Shown piece after piece: positions 36,242-44,797 of a stretch of DNA of 64,000 nucleotides. Within the stretch, counting starts at the first letter, position 1. Each line of letters opens with the position of its first letter. The translations under genes were made by a program, and so were the position numbers. Source of the DNA: Paraburkholderia tropica (GTDB lineage Bacteria; Pseudomonadota; Gammaproteobacteria; Burkholderiales; Burkholderiaceae); contig NZ_CAJZAR010000059.1 in the NCBI RefSeq assembly GCF_914484835.1, forward strand, positions 1 through 64,000. The letters run 5' to 3'. The notes beneath the pieces are model-generated. The model made no database searches. It saw only the letters and a list, made by a program, of their open reading frames with translations, and was not told the DNA's origin.

Positions 36242-37542
36242 TGTCGCGCGCGGCGCGCGTGATCGACGCGGACCAGCTCGATCTCGCGCAGTACGTGCGC
36301 CCCGGCGATACGGTGGCGTGGGGGCAGTGCGGTGCGGAGCCGCTTGCGCTCACGACGCGGCTGATGGCGCAGCGTCACGCCATTGCCAGGCGCACGGAAT
36401 CGGGCGGACGTTTTCGCGTGTTCGTCGGCGCGACGTGGTCCGACGTGCTCGATCCCGCGTGCGCGGACGTGGTCGACTTTCTGGGCTACGGCGGCGCGGC
36501 TGCGAATCGTGCGCTCGAACGCGCGGGCGTGCTCGACATTCTGCCGGTTCACTATTCGCAGTTTCGCGAGACGCTCACGCGCGGGCCGAATCGCGTCGAT
36601 GTGCTATTGCTGCAAGTCGCGCCCGCGGATGAAGCCGGGCGTTACAGCCTCTCGGTCGCGCGCGAATATCTGGTGCCGCTGATCGACAGCGCGCGCGTGG
36701 TGATCGCCGAAGTCAATGCGGCGGCGCCGTGGACGCACGGCGAGCGCGTGCTGCTCTCGCACGACTTCGACGCGCTGATCCACACCGAGCGGATGCCGCT
36801 CGAAGCGCCGCTCGCGCTCGCAGGCGAGGTGGAAGCGCGCATCGCTGCGCACGTCGCTGCATTGATCGAAGATGGATCGACGTTGCAACTCGGCCTCGGT
36901 GCGCTGCCCGAAACGATTGCCGGGCACCTGCACGATCGCCGCAATCTGGGCGTGCATACGGGGGCATTCGGCGACGCGCTCGCCGATCTGATGGAAGCGG
37001 GCGTGGTGACGAACGCACGCAAGACGCGCGACGCGGGCGTGAGCATCGCGGGCACGCTGATGGGCACGCGTCGCGCGTATCGCTACGCGCATCGGAATGC
37101 GAAGGTGCGGTTTCGCTCGACGGCCTATACGCACGATATCGACGTGCTCGGCAGCATCGACCGTTTCGTGGCGATCAATTCGGCGCTCGAAGTCGATCTG
37201 ACCGGCCAGGTGAACGCGGAGGTCGCGGCGGGGCGCTATGTGGGCGCGGTCGGCGGTGCGCTCGATTTCATGCGCGGCGCGGCGCGTTCGCGCGGCGGCA
37301 TGGCGATCGTCGCGCTCGCGTCGAGCACGCGTCAGGGCAGCCGCATCGTCGCGCGGCTCAACGGTCCGGTGAGCACGCCGCGTAGCGACGCCGCGATCAT
37401 TGTCACCGAGCACGGCGTGGCCGATCTGCGTGGACTCACGCTCGCGCAGCGCGTCACACGCATGCTGGAGATTGCGCCGCCCGAGCATCGCGAGGCGCTG
37501 GCCGCCGCGCACCACGCGCAGCGCGAGCCGATCGTGGCCTGA
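36241..37542 (+). CDS. acetyl-CoA hydrolase/transferase family CoA-transferase
   Basis: A 433-residue protein of the family that includes acetate, succinate and 4-hydroxybutyrate CoA-transferases, which move CoA between acyl-CoA and a free acid through a glutamyl-CoA intermediate. The INSALEVDLTGQVNAE segment at about 318-333 is the conserved region that carries the catalytic Glu; GAVGGALDFMRGA and the C-terminal EHGVADLRGLT are also conserved. It overlaps the SDR gene by one base. It may activate the pathway substrate without ATP. Confidence 0.85.
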   Translation: MSRAARVIDADQLDLAQYVRPGDTVAWGQCGAEPLALTTRLMAQRHAIARRTESGGRFRVFVGATWSDVLDPACADVVDFLGYGGAAANRALERAGVLDILPVHYSQFRETLTRGPNRVDVLLLQVAPADEAGRYSLSVAREYLVPLIDSARVVIAEVNAAAPWTHGERVLLSHDFDALIHTERMPLEAPLALAGEVEARIAAHVAALIEDGSTLQLGLGALPETIAGHLHDRRNLGVHTGAFGDALADLMEAGVVTNARKTRDAGVSIAGTLMGTRRAYRYAHRNAKVRFRSTAYTHDIDVLGSIDRFVAINSALEVDLTGQVNAEVAAGRYVGAVGGALDFMRGAARSRGGMAIVALASSTRQGSRIVARLNGPVSTPRSDAAIIVTEHGVADLRGLTLAQRVTRMLEIAPPEHREALAAAHHAQREPIVA

Positions 37543-37599
37543 GACGCGAACAACAAAAGATGATTGTCGGTAACCGAAATCAATAACAAGGATTCCGAA

Positions 37600-38799
37600 A
37601 TGAGACGAGCAGCAATCGTAGCGCCCGTGCGCACGCCGGTCGGCACCTTCGGCGGCAGTCTGCGCCCCGTGAGCGTGGAGGCGCTCGCCGCCACCGTGCT
37701 GCGCGAGACCATCGCGCGCAGCGGCATCGACGCCGCGCGTATCGAAGATGTGGTGTTCGCCCAGTCGTACGCGAACAGCGAGACGCCGTGCATTGGTCGC
37801 TGGGCCGCGCTCGAAGCAGGCTTGCCCGTGGAAGTGCCGGGCATGCAGCTCGACCGCCGTTGCGGCGGCGGCCTGCAAGCGGTCGTGACCGCCGCGATGA
37901 TGGTGCAAAGCGGTGCCGCCGACGTCGTGGTGGCGGGCGGTGTGGAGAGCATGAGCAACATCGAGTACTACACCACCGATATGCGTTGGGGCGCGCGCGC
38001 CGGGTCGGTGCGCATGCACGACCGGCTCGAACGCGGCCGCGAGCGCTCGCAGCCCGAGGCGCGCTTCGGCTACATCTCGGGGATGATCGAGACGGCGGAG
38101 AACCTCGCGAAGCAATACGGCATCACGCGCGAGGAAGCCGACGCTTATGCGGTGCGCAGCCATCAACGCGCGGCGGCCGCATGGGAGTCGGGGCGCTTCG
38201 CGGAAGAGGTCGTGACGGTGTCGGTGCCGCAACGCAAGGGCGATCCCCTTCAGTTCGCGCGCGACGAAGGCGTGCGCGCCGACGCGAGCGAGGCCTCGCT
38301 CGCGAAGCTCAAGCCGCTCATCAAAGGCGGCACGGTGACGGCGGGTAACGCGAGCCAGCAGAACGACGCGGCCGCCGCGTGCCTGATCGTCGCTGAAGAC
38401 CAGCTCGACAAGCTCGGTCTCACGCCGCTCGGTTATCTGACCGGTTGGGCCGCATCGGGTTGCGAGCCGGCGACGATGGGCATCGGTCCGGTGCCGGCCG
38501 TCAAGAAGCTGCTGCAAAAGACCGGCCTCACGTTCGATCAGCTCGATCTCGTCGAACTGAACGAAGCATTCGCGTGCCAGGTGCTCGCGGTGCTCAAGGG
38601 TTGGGGCTGGCACGACGAGTCGCGTCTGAATGTGAACGGCTCGGGCATTTCGCTCGGCCATCCGATCGGCGCGACCGGCGTGCGCATGCTCACCACGCTG
38701 CTCTACGAATTGCAGCGCCGCAAGGGCCGCTATGGGCTCGAAACGATGTGCGTGGGCGGCGGGCAAGGGATCGCGGCTATCTTCGAGCGCGCGGTCTGA
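37600..38799 (+). CDS. thiolase (acetyl-CoA C-acyltransferase)
   Basis: A 399-residue thiolase that cleaves 3-ketoacyl-CoA with CoA, or condenses in reverse. Nucleophile Cys is in DRRCGGGLQAV (about residue 89); the His of NEAFACQVL, the NGSGISLGHPIGATG loop and the second Cys in CVGGGQG are all present. ATG 37600 has an AAGGA site; the longer frame to 37564 adds 12 unrelated residues. In this operon it is the obvious final carbon-carbon cleaving step. Confidence 0.93.
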   Translation: MRRAAIVAPVRTPVGTFGGSLRPVSVEALAATVLRETIARSGIDAARIEDVVFAQSYANSETPCIGRWAALEAGLPVEVPGMQLDRRCGGGLQAVVTAAMMVQSGAADVVVAGGVESMSNIEYYTTDMRWGARAGSVRMHDRLERGRERSQPEARFGYISGMIETAENLAKQYGITREEADAYAVRSHQRAAAAWESGRFAEEVVTVSVPQRKGDPLQFARDEGVRADASEASLAKLKPLIKGGTVTAGNASQQNDAAAACLIVAEDQLDKLGLTPLGYLTGWAASGCEPATMGIGPVPAVKKLLQKTGLTFDQLDLVELNEAFACQVLAVLKGWGWHDESRLNVNGSGISLGHPIGATGVRMLTTLLYELQRRKGRYGLETMCVGGGQGIAAIFERAV

Positions 38800-38838
38800 C
38801 GCAGACGGGCGCGGCCCGATCACAAGGAGGAGACAACC

Positions 38839-40023
38839 ATGCTGGACCGGCTCAATGCGCAGCTCGAACGTCTGCACGCGCATCCGTTCTACGCGGGGCG
38901 TTTGCCGCGCAAGGTCGCGAACGCCGCTGAATTCGCCGAGCGTGTGCCGCTGATGTCGCGCGCGCAACTCGTCGCCGAAATGGCGAAGCCTGGCTATGGC
39001 GCGTTCGCACCTGCGCCGTCCACGCCGCCCGTGCGCGTGCATCTGACGCCGATGGGCGCGTCGCTCGTGCCGATCTTGCACAGCGCCACCGATCTGCGCA
39101 CGATCGAAGCTGCGTGCGGCCAGCATCTCGATGCGTGCGGGATCGGTCCGGGCGATGTCTGCATGGTCACGTTCGGCTATCACCTGTTCGTCGCGGGACT
39201 GTTCTATCAAAGCCAGATGGAGGCGCGCGGCGTCGCGTGCATTCCGCACGGACCGGGTGAAACCGAGCGCGCTGCGCAGGTCGCGCGCCAATGCGGCGTG
39301 ACGGTGCTCGCAGGCAACCCGTCGCACGCGCTGAAACTGATCGAAGCGGGTTGCCCGATTCCGCGTGTGTTCTTCGCGGGTGGCGAGGCGTTCAGCGGCA
39401 ACGCGGAGTTGTATGCGCGCGTGCGCGCGGCGATGCCCGATACGCTGTTGATCGATAGTTATTCGTTGTCCGAATGTTTGCCGGTCGCGCGAACGTTCCC
39501 GGGCGATGGCGACAGGAAAGGCGTGCATGTGTTCGACGAACTGCTTTACGCCGAAGTGATCGATCCCGATAGCGGCGCGGTGCTGCCCGACGGCGAGCGC
39601 GGCGAACTCGTCCTCACGCATCTGAAGAAGGAGTTGCAGCCGCTCGTGCGTTATCGCACCGGCGATCTGACCGTGCTCGAACGCACGCCGCCCGTGCACG
39701 GCCGCACCGTGTCGTTGCCGCGCGTCGTGTTCGGCCGCGTCGATTCGATGGTGAAGGTCAAGGGCGTGAAGGTCTACCCGTCCGAACTGAAAACGGTGCT
39801 GCTCGGCGTGCCGGGCGCAACGGGCGCGTATCGCCTCGTGCTGAGCCGCAAGGCGCACGGCGGCGACCATCTCACGCTGCTCGTGGAAGGCGCGCCCAAC
39901 GATCTGCAAGCCGTCGCCGAGCGCTTCAAGCGCCAGACGCTTATCCATGCCGACGCGATCGAAGTCGTCGAGAAGCTCGACGGCCCCGCGCTCGTCGAAG
40001 ACAACAGGAGAGAGACAGCATGA
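38839..40023 (+). CDS. PaaK-like adenylate-forming protein with degenerate P-loop
   Basis: A 394-residue protein resembling phenylacetate-CoA ligase, about 40 residues shorter than usual. The second half is well conserved: SYSLSEC in the place of the A5 motif, RYRTGDL, and GRVDSMVKVKGVKVYP. The ATP-binding loop, normally SSGTTGxPT, is reduced to HLTPMGASLVP near residue 70, so adenylation may be altered or lost. An excellent AAGGAGG site precedes the ATG. The stop overlaps the lipoate-ligase-like gene in an ATGA, so the two are coupled. I would not assign a substrate. Confidence 0.78.
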   Translation: MLDRLNAQLERLHAHPFYAGRLPRKVANAAEFAERVPLMSRAQLVAEMAKPGYGAFAPAPSTPPVRVHLTPMGASLVPILHSATDLRTIEAACGQHLDACGIGPGDVCMVTFGYHLFVAGLFYQSQMEARGVACIPHGPGETERAAQVARQCGVTVLAGNPSHALKLIEAGCPIPRVFFAGGEAFSGNAELYARVRAAMPDTLLIDSYSLSECLPVARTFPGDGDRKGVHVFDELLYAEVIDPDSGAVLPDGERGELVLTHLKKELQPLVRYRTGDLTVLERTPPVHGRTVSLPRVVFGRVDSMVKVKGVKVYPSELKTVLLGVPGATGAYRLVLSRKAHGGDHLTLLVEGAPNDLQAVAERFKRQTLIHADAIEVVEKLDGPALVEDNRRETA

Positions 40024-41189
40024 ACGCAAAGACAGCCGCGTCGCCGTGGCGCTACGTGGTGGGCGGCCATAGTTACGCCGACTTCTCGACCTCGGTATCG
40101 CCCGCCGTCGAACGTGCGGTGGCCGAGCGACGCGCGCCGCCCACGGTGCTGCTGAACGTGTTCAACAGCGACAGCATCACGGTGGGCGTGAACGAAGATC
40201 CGAACCAGGTGCTCGATCTGCCGTTCTGCCGCGAGAACAACGTGCTGGTGCGTCGGCGCGTGAGCAGCGGCGGGGCGATTTACGCGGGCAGCGGCTCGGC
40301 GTTTCTCGCGCTCTATCTGCCGGTCGATTTGCCCGGCGTGCCCGCGACGGCGGCGCATGCGTTTCCCACGGTGCTCGGTCATGTGGCCGAGGCGCTGCGC
40401 GAAGTGTTTGGTCTCGCCGCCGCGTACCGACCGCTCAACGATGTGGAAATCGACGGACGCAAGCTTGTCGCGACGTCGCTGAAAATCGAGAGCGGCGTGC
40501 TGACGTTCCGCATTCTGCTGAACGTGAAGGCAATCGACACGGCCATCGCCGCGCGCGCGATGCCGATGGCGCCTGAAAAAGTGAAGGATAAGAAGCACAA
40601 GGATCTCGGCTCGCGCTACACGTATCTGGAGCAGGAGTTGGGCCGCGCCGTGAGCGAGGCGGAATTGCGCGCGTGGGTGGAGGCGTGCGTGCGGCGCATC
40701 TTCGGCGACATCGCGCTCGAATCTGGTGATCTGAACGCCGACGAACGCGCTTACGCGCGGCAATATGAAAGCGAACTGATCGATGAGGCGTGGTTCCATC
40801 AGAAAAGCGAAGCCACGCGCTACGGTCCGCACGCGCGCGAAGGCGATCGTGTCGTGCGCGGGCGCGAGAAAGCACCGGCGGGTTTGATCTGGCTGAGTCT
40901 GCTGGTGCGCGGCGATGTCGTGCAGCGCGCGATCGTGAACGGCGACTGGCATCCGCGTCCTTTGCGCTCGGTCGATTGGCTCGAAGACGGCTTCGCGGGG
41001 CTCGCCGCCACGCGAGATGCATGTGGTCAGCACATCGAATCATTTCTCGCGCGCGAGGACGTGGAATTCGCGGGCGTCGAACCCGTGCATCTGCTGACGG
41101 CGCTCGACAAGGCGCTGGCCGAGTTGGCTAGGTCGGCGGAGTCGGCAAATCACCGCGCGCAAGCCGGTTCGGCGGGAGCCGCAGCATGA
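40020..41189 (+). CDS. lipoate-protein ligase A-like protein
   Basis: A 389-residue member of the biotin/lipoate ligase superfamily. RRRVSSGGAIYAGSGS matches the LplA RRxSGGGAVYHD loop, and PLNDVEIDGRKLVATSLK matches the NDxxxxGxK motif with the catalytic Lys. The usual HHG segment after it is replaced by LTFRILLN. A Lip_prot_lig_C-like region follows (KAPAGLIWLSLLVRG, about 285-300). LplA attaches lipoate to lysines of 2-oxoacid dehydrogenase E2 or GcvH proteins. No lipoyl-domain gene is in this operon, so its partner is unknown. It overlaps both neighbours by four bases. Confidence 0.8.
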   Translation: MNAKTAASPWRYVVGGHSYADFSTSVSPAVERAVAERRAPPTVLLNVFNSDSITVGVNEDPNQVLDLPFCRENNVLVRRRVSSGGAIYAGSGSAFLALYLPVDLPGVPATAAHAFPTVLGHVAEALREVFGLAAAYRPLNDVEIDGRKLVATSLKIESGVLTFRILLNVKAIDTAIAARAMPMAPEKVKDKKHKDLGSRYTYLEQELGRAVSEAELRAWVEACVRRIFGDIALESGDLNADERAYARQYESELIDEAWFHQKSEATRYGPHAREGDRVVRGREKAPAGLIWLSLLVRGDVVQRAIVNGDWHPRPLRSVDWLEDGFAGLAATRDACGQHIESFLAREDVEFAGVEPVHLLTALDKALAELARSAESANHRAQAGSAGAAA

Positions 41190-41986
41190 GCGATCACCTG
41201 GACAACACGACGCTGCGGTTCACGCAAAACGATGGCGTGGCGACGCTCTCGTTCAATCGTCCTGAAGCGAAGAACGCGCTGAACACGGAGATGCGCAACG
41301 CGCTGCACGACGCCGTGGTGCGCATTCGCGCGGACCGCTCGATACGCGCCGTGGTGCTGCGCGGCGAGGGCGGCGACTTCTGCTCGGGCGGCGACGTGCG
41401 CGGCATGAACGTGACGAGCGCGCAAGCGGGACGCGAGCGCATCGACGATCTGCACGGCTGGGTCAGCATGCTGATCGATCTCGATCGCCCGGTGATCGCC
41501 GCCGTCGATGGCGTTTGCTATGGCGCGGGTTTCAGTCTCGCGCTGGCCGCCGACTTCGTGATCGCCAGCGAACGCGCGCGCTTTTGCATGCCGTTCATGA
41601 AGGTGGGCCTCGTGCCCGACTGCGGCGCGTTCTACACGCTGCCGCGCGTGGTCGGACTCGCGCGCGCGAAAGACCTTGTGTTCACGGCGCGCGAGATGCG
41701 AGCGGCCGAAGCGAAGGAAGCGGGCGCGGTGCTCGAAGTCGTCGCGGCGGAGCAGTTGCACGCGCGGGCCGCGCAGATCGCGGCGTGTCTTGCGAATGCG
41801 TCGCCGGTCGCGTTCGGGCTCGCGAAACGCGCGCTCAATCAATCGCTCGGCAGCGACTTGCGCGCGATGCTCGAAATCGAAGCCGCCGCGCAAGGCATCG
41901 CGTTCACCACCGAGTTTCATCGCGAGGCCGTGAGGCGCTTTCGCGAGAAGGAAACGCCGCTGTTCCAGTGGCCGGCCAGCACGTAA
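41186..41986 (+). CDS. crotonase-family enoyl-CoA hydratase/isomerase
   Basis: A 266-residue crotonase-fold protein. The oxyanion-hole segments GGDFCSGGDVRGM and DGVCYGAGFSLAL are clear. The two catalytic glutamates of true hydratases are missing: their positions hold Ser (GAGFS) and Phe (FCMPF). Instead VPDCGAFYTLPR carries an Asp like that of PaaG-type isomerases. An isomerase, or other crotonase activity, is therefore more likely than simple hydration. It overlaps the lipoate-ligase-like gene by four bases. Confidence 0.87.
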   Translation: MSDHLDNTTLRFTQNDGVATLSFNRPEAKNALNTEMRNALHDAVVRIRADRSIRAVVLRGEGGDFCSGGDVRGMNVTSAQAGRERIDDLHGWVSMLIDLDRPVIAAVDGVCYGAGFSLALAADFVIASERARFCMPFMKVGLVPDCGAFYTLPRVVGLARAKDLVFTAREMRAAEAKEAGAVLEVVAAEQLHARAAQIAACLANASPVAFGLAKRALNQSLGSDLRAMLEIEAAAQGIAFTTEFHREAVRRFREKETPLFQWPAST

Positions 41987-42051
41987 GCAAACACGAGCAA
42001 ACGCTCGCTTTTGCTCAATCACTTCACGCCATTCACGTTAATCGCACCGTC

Positions 42052-42921
42052 ATGACGATCGACTATCACACGCTGCGCAACTGGCCGTTCCAGGACGTCG
42101 AGCAGACTTACACCGCGCGCGACGCGATGTTCTACAGCCTCGCCGTGGGCTACGGCGCGAATCCTGTCGATGCCGACGATCTTGCGTTCGTCTACGAAAA
42201 AGAACTGCGTGTGCCACCCACGTTCGCCGTCGTACTCGGCTTTCCTGGCTTCTGGGCGCGCGATCCGAAAAGCGGCATCGACTGGGTGCGGCTGCTGCAC
42301 GGCGAGCAGGGCATCGAGATTCACCGGCCGCTGCCGGGTGAAGCCACGGTGATCGGCCGCTCGCGTATCACGCGCGTGGTCGACAAGGGCGACGGCAAGG
42401 GCGCGCTGCTCGAAATCGAACGCAGCCTCACCGACAAGGCCACGGGCGAGCGCTACGCCACGCTGCGCCAACTCACGTTCTGCCGTGGCGACGGCGGCTT
42501 CAGCGCGCAGGGCGGTCCGAGCGACGAAGCGCCGCCCGCGCCGCCCGCCGTGCCCGATCGCGAAGCCGATTACGTTTGCGAACTGCCGACGCGTCCCGAA
42601 ACCGCGCTGCTCTATCGACTCTGCGGCGACGATAACGCCTTGCACGCCGATCCGCACGTCGCGCACGCGGCCGGCTTCGAGCGGCCGATCCTGCATGGCC
42701 TCGCGACCTGGGCCGTGGCGGCGCACGCCGTGCTCAGGACGCTGTGCGCGAGCGATCCCGCGCGCCTCGTGCGCTTTCACGCGCGCTTCACGGCGCCGGT
42801 CTATCCGGGCGAAACGATCCGCACCGAAATCTGGCGAGACGGCAACGCGGTGAGCTTTCGCGCGCGCGTCGTCGAGCGCAATATCATCGTGTTGAACAAC
42901 GGCACGGCGACGCTGCGCTGA
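42052..42921 (+). CDS. MaoC-family hydratase with tandem hot-dog domains (hydratase 2 type)
   Basis: A 289-residue double hot-dog protein related to peroxisomal (R)-specific 2-enoyl-CoA hydratase. The hydratase-2 motif YRLCGDDNALHADP at about 188-201 contains the catalytic Asp and His; ILHGLATWAVAAHAV follows. It would add water to a 2-enoyl-CoA to give an (R)-3-hydroxyacyl-CoA, the substrate type of the SDR that opens the operon. ATG 42052 gives the family N-terminus; upstream frame is overlapping shadow. Confidence 0.87.
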   Translation: MTIDYHTLRNWPFQDVEQTYTARDAMFYSLAVGYGANPVDADDLAFVYEKELRVPPTFAVVLGFPGFWARDPKSGIDWVRLLHGEQGIEIHRPLPGEATVIGRSRITRVVDKGDGKGALLEIERSLTDKATGERYATLRQLTFCRGDGGFSAQGGPSDEAPPAPPAVPDREADYVCELPTRPETALLYRLCGDDNALHADPHVAHAAGFERPILHGLATWAVAAHAVLRTLCASDPARLVRFHARFTAPVYPGETIRTEIWRDGNAVSFRARVVERNIIVLNNGTATLR

Positions 42922-42977
42922 CGTTCGCGCCACGCTTCGTTCGTCCACCCCCATTCGAATTCGAAGGAACTGCAGTC

Positions 42978-43766
42978 ATGGCCCGTCAACCCAAACCGCT
43001 GGTGCGCTCCGATATTGCGTACAGCACGCCCGATCGCATCGTCGTGCGCGGCAAGAGCCTGCCCGATGAAGTGCTCGGTCATATGAATCTCGGCGATTTC
43101 GCGTTTCTGCAACTGACCGGCAAGGCCGCCACGCCGCAGCAATCGGCGATGTTCAACGCCATCGTTATCACGCTCGTCGAGCATGGCATGACGCCGAGCG
43201 CGATCGCGGCGCGCATGACCTATGCGGGCGCGCCCGAGTCGCTACAGGCGGCTGTGGCTGCGGGACTCTGCGGGCTCGGCTCGGTGTTCGTCGGCAGCAT
43301 GGAAGGCGCATGTCGTATGTTGTCCGAAGTATTGCCTTACGGCACGCAATGCGACGACCTCGACAAACTCGCCGTCGAGACCGTGGCCGCGTGGCGCGCG
43401 CGCGGCACGCCGATTCCCGGTCTCGGTCATCCGCTGCACAAGCCTATCGATCCGCGCACGCCGCGCCTGTTCGAACTCGCGGCGCAAAACGGCTTGTCGG
43501 GCGACTACGTGAAGCTCATGCAGTTGATCGGCAAGGAAGCGGAGCGCGTGTCCGGCAAGGCGCTGCCGATCAACGCAACGGGCGCAATCGGTGCGATCTG
43601 CTGCGAGTTCGGTTTCCCGTGGCGCATTGTGCGCGGCTTCGGTGTGATGGCGCGCGCGATTGGTCTCGTCGGCCATTTGCTCGAAGAGGGCGAGCGGCCC
43701 ATGTCGTTCGAGTTGTGGCAGCGCGTGGAAGATGAAGCCTCGGCGCATTTGCGCGGCGAGGTGTGA
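42978..43766 (+). CDS. citryl-CoA lyase-like protein (citrate synthase family)
   Basis: A 262-residue protein corresponding to the lyase module of the citrate synthase superfamily and much shorter than citrate synthase itself (about 430). GLGHPLHKPIDPRTPRLFE at about 152 carries the conserved His and phosphate-binding residues, and GAIGAICCEFGFPW is conserved in the C-terminal half. Citryl-CoA lyases split citryl-CoA to acetyl-CoA and oxaloacetate; relatives act on other branched hydroxyacyl-CoAs. An AAGGA site precedes ATG 42978. In this operon it could cleave or form an analogous beta-hydroxy acid thioester. Confidence 0.8.
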   Translation: MARQPKPLVRSDIAYSTPDRIVVRGKSLPDEVLGHMNLGDFAFLQLTGKAATPQQSAMFNAIVITLVEHGMTPSAIAARMTYAGAPESLQAAVAAGLCGLGSVFVGSMEGACRMLSEVLPYGTQCDDLDKLAVETVAAWRARGTPIPGLGHPLHKPIDPRTPRLFELAAQNGLSGDYVKLMQLIGKEAERVSGKALPINATGAIGAICCEFGFPWRIVRGFGVMARAIGLVGHLLEEGERPMSFELWQRVEDEASAHLRGEV

Positions 43767-43910
43767 TGAACGATGCGCGGACGGTGAAGCAACGAAAGCC
43801 GTCTGCAAGCGTTAAGGAAAGCGGAAGGGCCGATTCGGCAAAGCCAACTTCGCGAAACGGCGCGCGCGCGGCATAGTAGCCGCATTGCCGCTGCCGCAAG
43901 GAGGAAAACC

Positions 43911-44756
43911 GTGTCCGATTCATCCACGCCACCGCTCGACGCGTGGCTCGACAAGACCGAAACGCTCAGCGACGGCATCACGTCGTTTCCATTGCGCGCG
44001 CTTGCCGCCACGCTCGATCGCGAGCCGCCCGGCGAGTGCGTGCCGCCGCTCTGGCACTGGCTCTATTTCCTGCCGGTCGCGCCGCTCGCGCAAGTCGGCG
44101 CGGACGGCCATCCGCAGCGCGGTGGTTTTCTGCCGCCGGTCGCGCTGCCGCGCCGCATGTGGGCGGGCGGCCGCCTCACGTTTCATGCGCCGCTGCGTGC
44201 GGGGCAACGCGCGCAACGCTCGTCGACGATTGCGAACATCGAGGACAAAACCGGCCGCAGCGGCCGCCTCGTGTTCGTCACGGTGCAGCATCGTTATGAA
44301 GCGGCGGACGAACTCTGTATCGAGGAGGAGCACGACATCGTCTATCGCGACGCGCCGCAACCGGGCGCGAGCGCGCCGAAGCCCGTGCCTGCGCCGACGG
44401 GTGAAACGTGGTCGCGCGCGCTGAGCGCCGATGCCGTGATGCTGTTCCGCTATTCGGCGCTGACCTTCAACGGTCATCGCATTCACTACGATTTCCCGTA
44501 TGTGACGCAGGAAGAGGGCTATCCGGGGCTGATCGTGCACGGACCGCTGATCGCCACGCTGCTGCTCGATCTCGTGCATCGCGAGCGGCCCGACGCGACT
44601 GTCGCGACCTTCGCGTTTCGCGCGGTACGTCCCACGTTTTCGGGCAATACGTTCACGCTGTGCGGCCAGCCCGCGGCGGACGGGCGCTCGGTCGAACTCT
44701 GGGCCAAAGACCACGACGGCTATCTGACGATGCAGGCCACGGCCACGTTCGCCTGA
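43911..44756 (+). CDS. MaoC-family dehydratase, HTD2/mesaconyl-CoA hydratase type
   Basis: A 281-residue double hot-dog protein. The motif LTFNGHRIHYDFPYVTQEEG followed by YPGLIVHGPL is characteristic of the HTD2 group, which includes mesaconyl-C4-CoA hydratase of the 3-hydroxypropionate bicycle and bacterial itaconate-pathway hydratases. The start is the GTG at 43911 with AAGGAGG seven bases upstream. The 144-base gap before it has no gene. Its presence beside a citryl-CoA-lyase-like and a PrpD-like protein suggests a branched dicarboxylic acid intermediate; this is inference. Confidence 0.85.
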   Translation: MSDSSTPPLDAWLDKTETLSDGITSFPLRALAATLDREPPGECVPPLWHWLYFLPVAPLAQVGADGHPQRGGFLPPVALPRRMWAGGRLTFHAPLRAGQRAQRSSTIANIEDKTGRSGRLVFVTVQHRYEAADELCIEEEHDIVYRDAPQPGASAPKPVPAPTGETWSRALSADAVMLFRYSALTFNGHRIHYDFPYVTQEEGYPGLIVHGPLIATLLLDLVHRERPDATVATFAFRAVRPTFSGNTFTLCGQPAADGRSVELWAKDHDGYLTMQATATFA

Positions 44757-44797
44757 TCGCCGCTATTCACTCACGCACCTTCCACGCAGACAGACTC

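Noticed and set aside
36604..40029. An 1141-codon open frame on the minus strand
   Set aside because: It is antisense to the CoA-transferase, thiolase and PaaK-like genes, all with clear motifs. The protein is Arg/His/Ala-rich with no domain, as expected from third-position GC bias.
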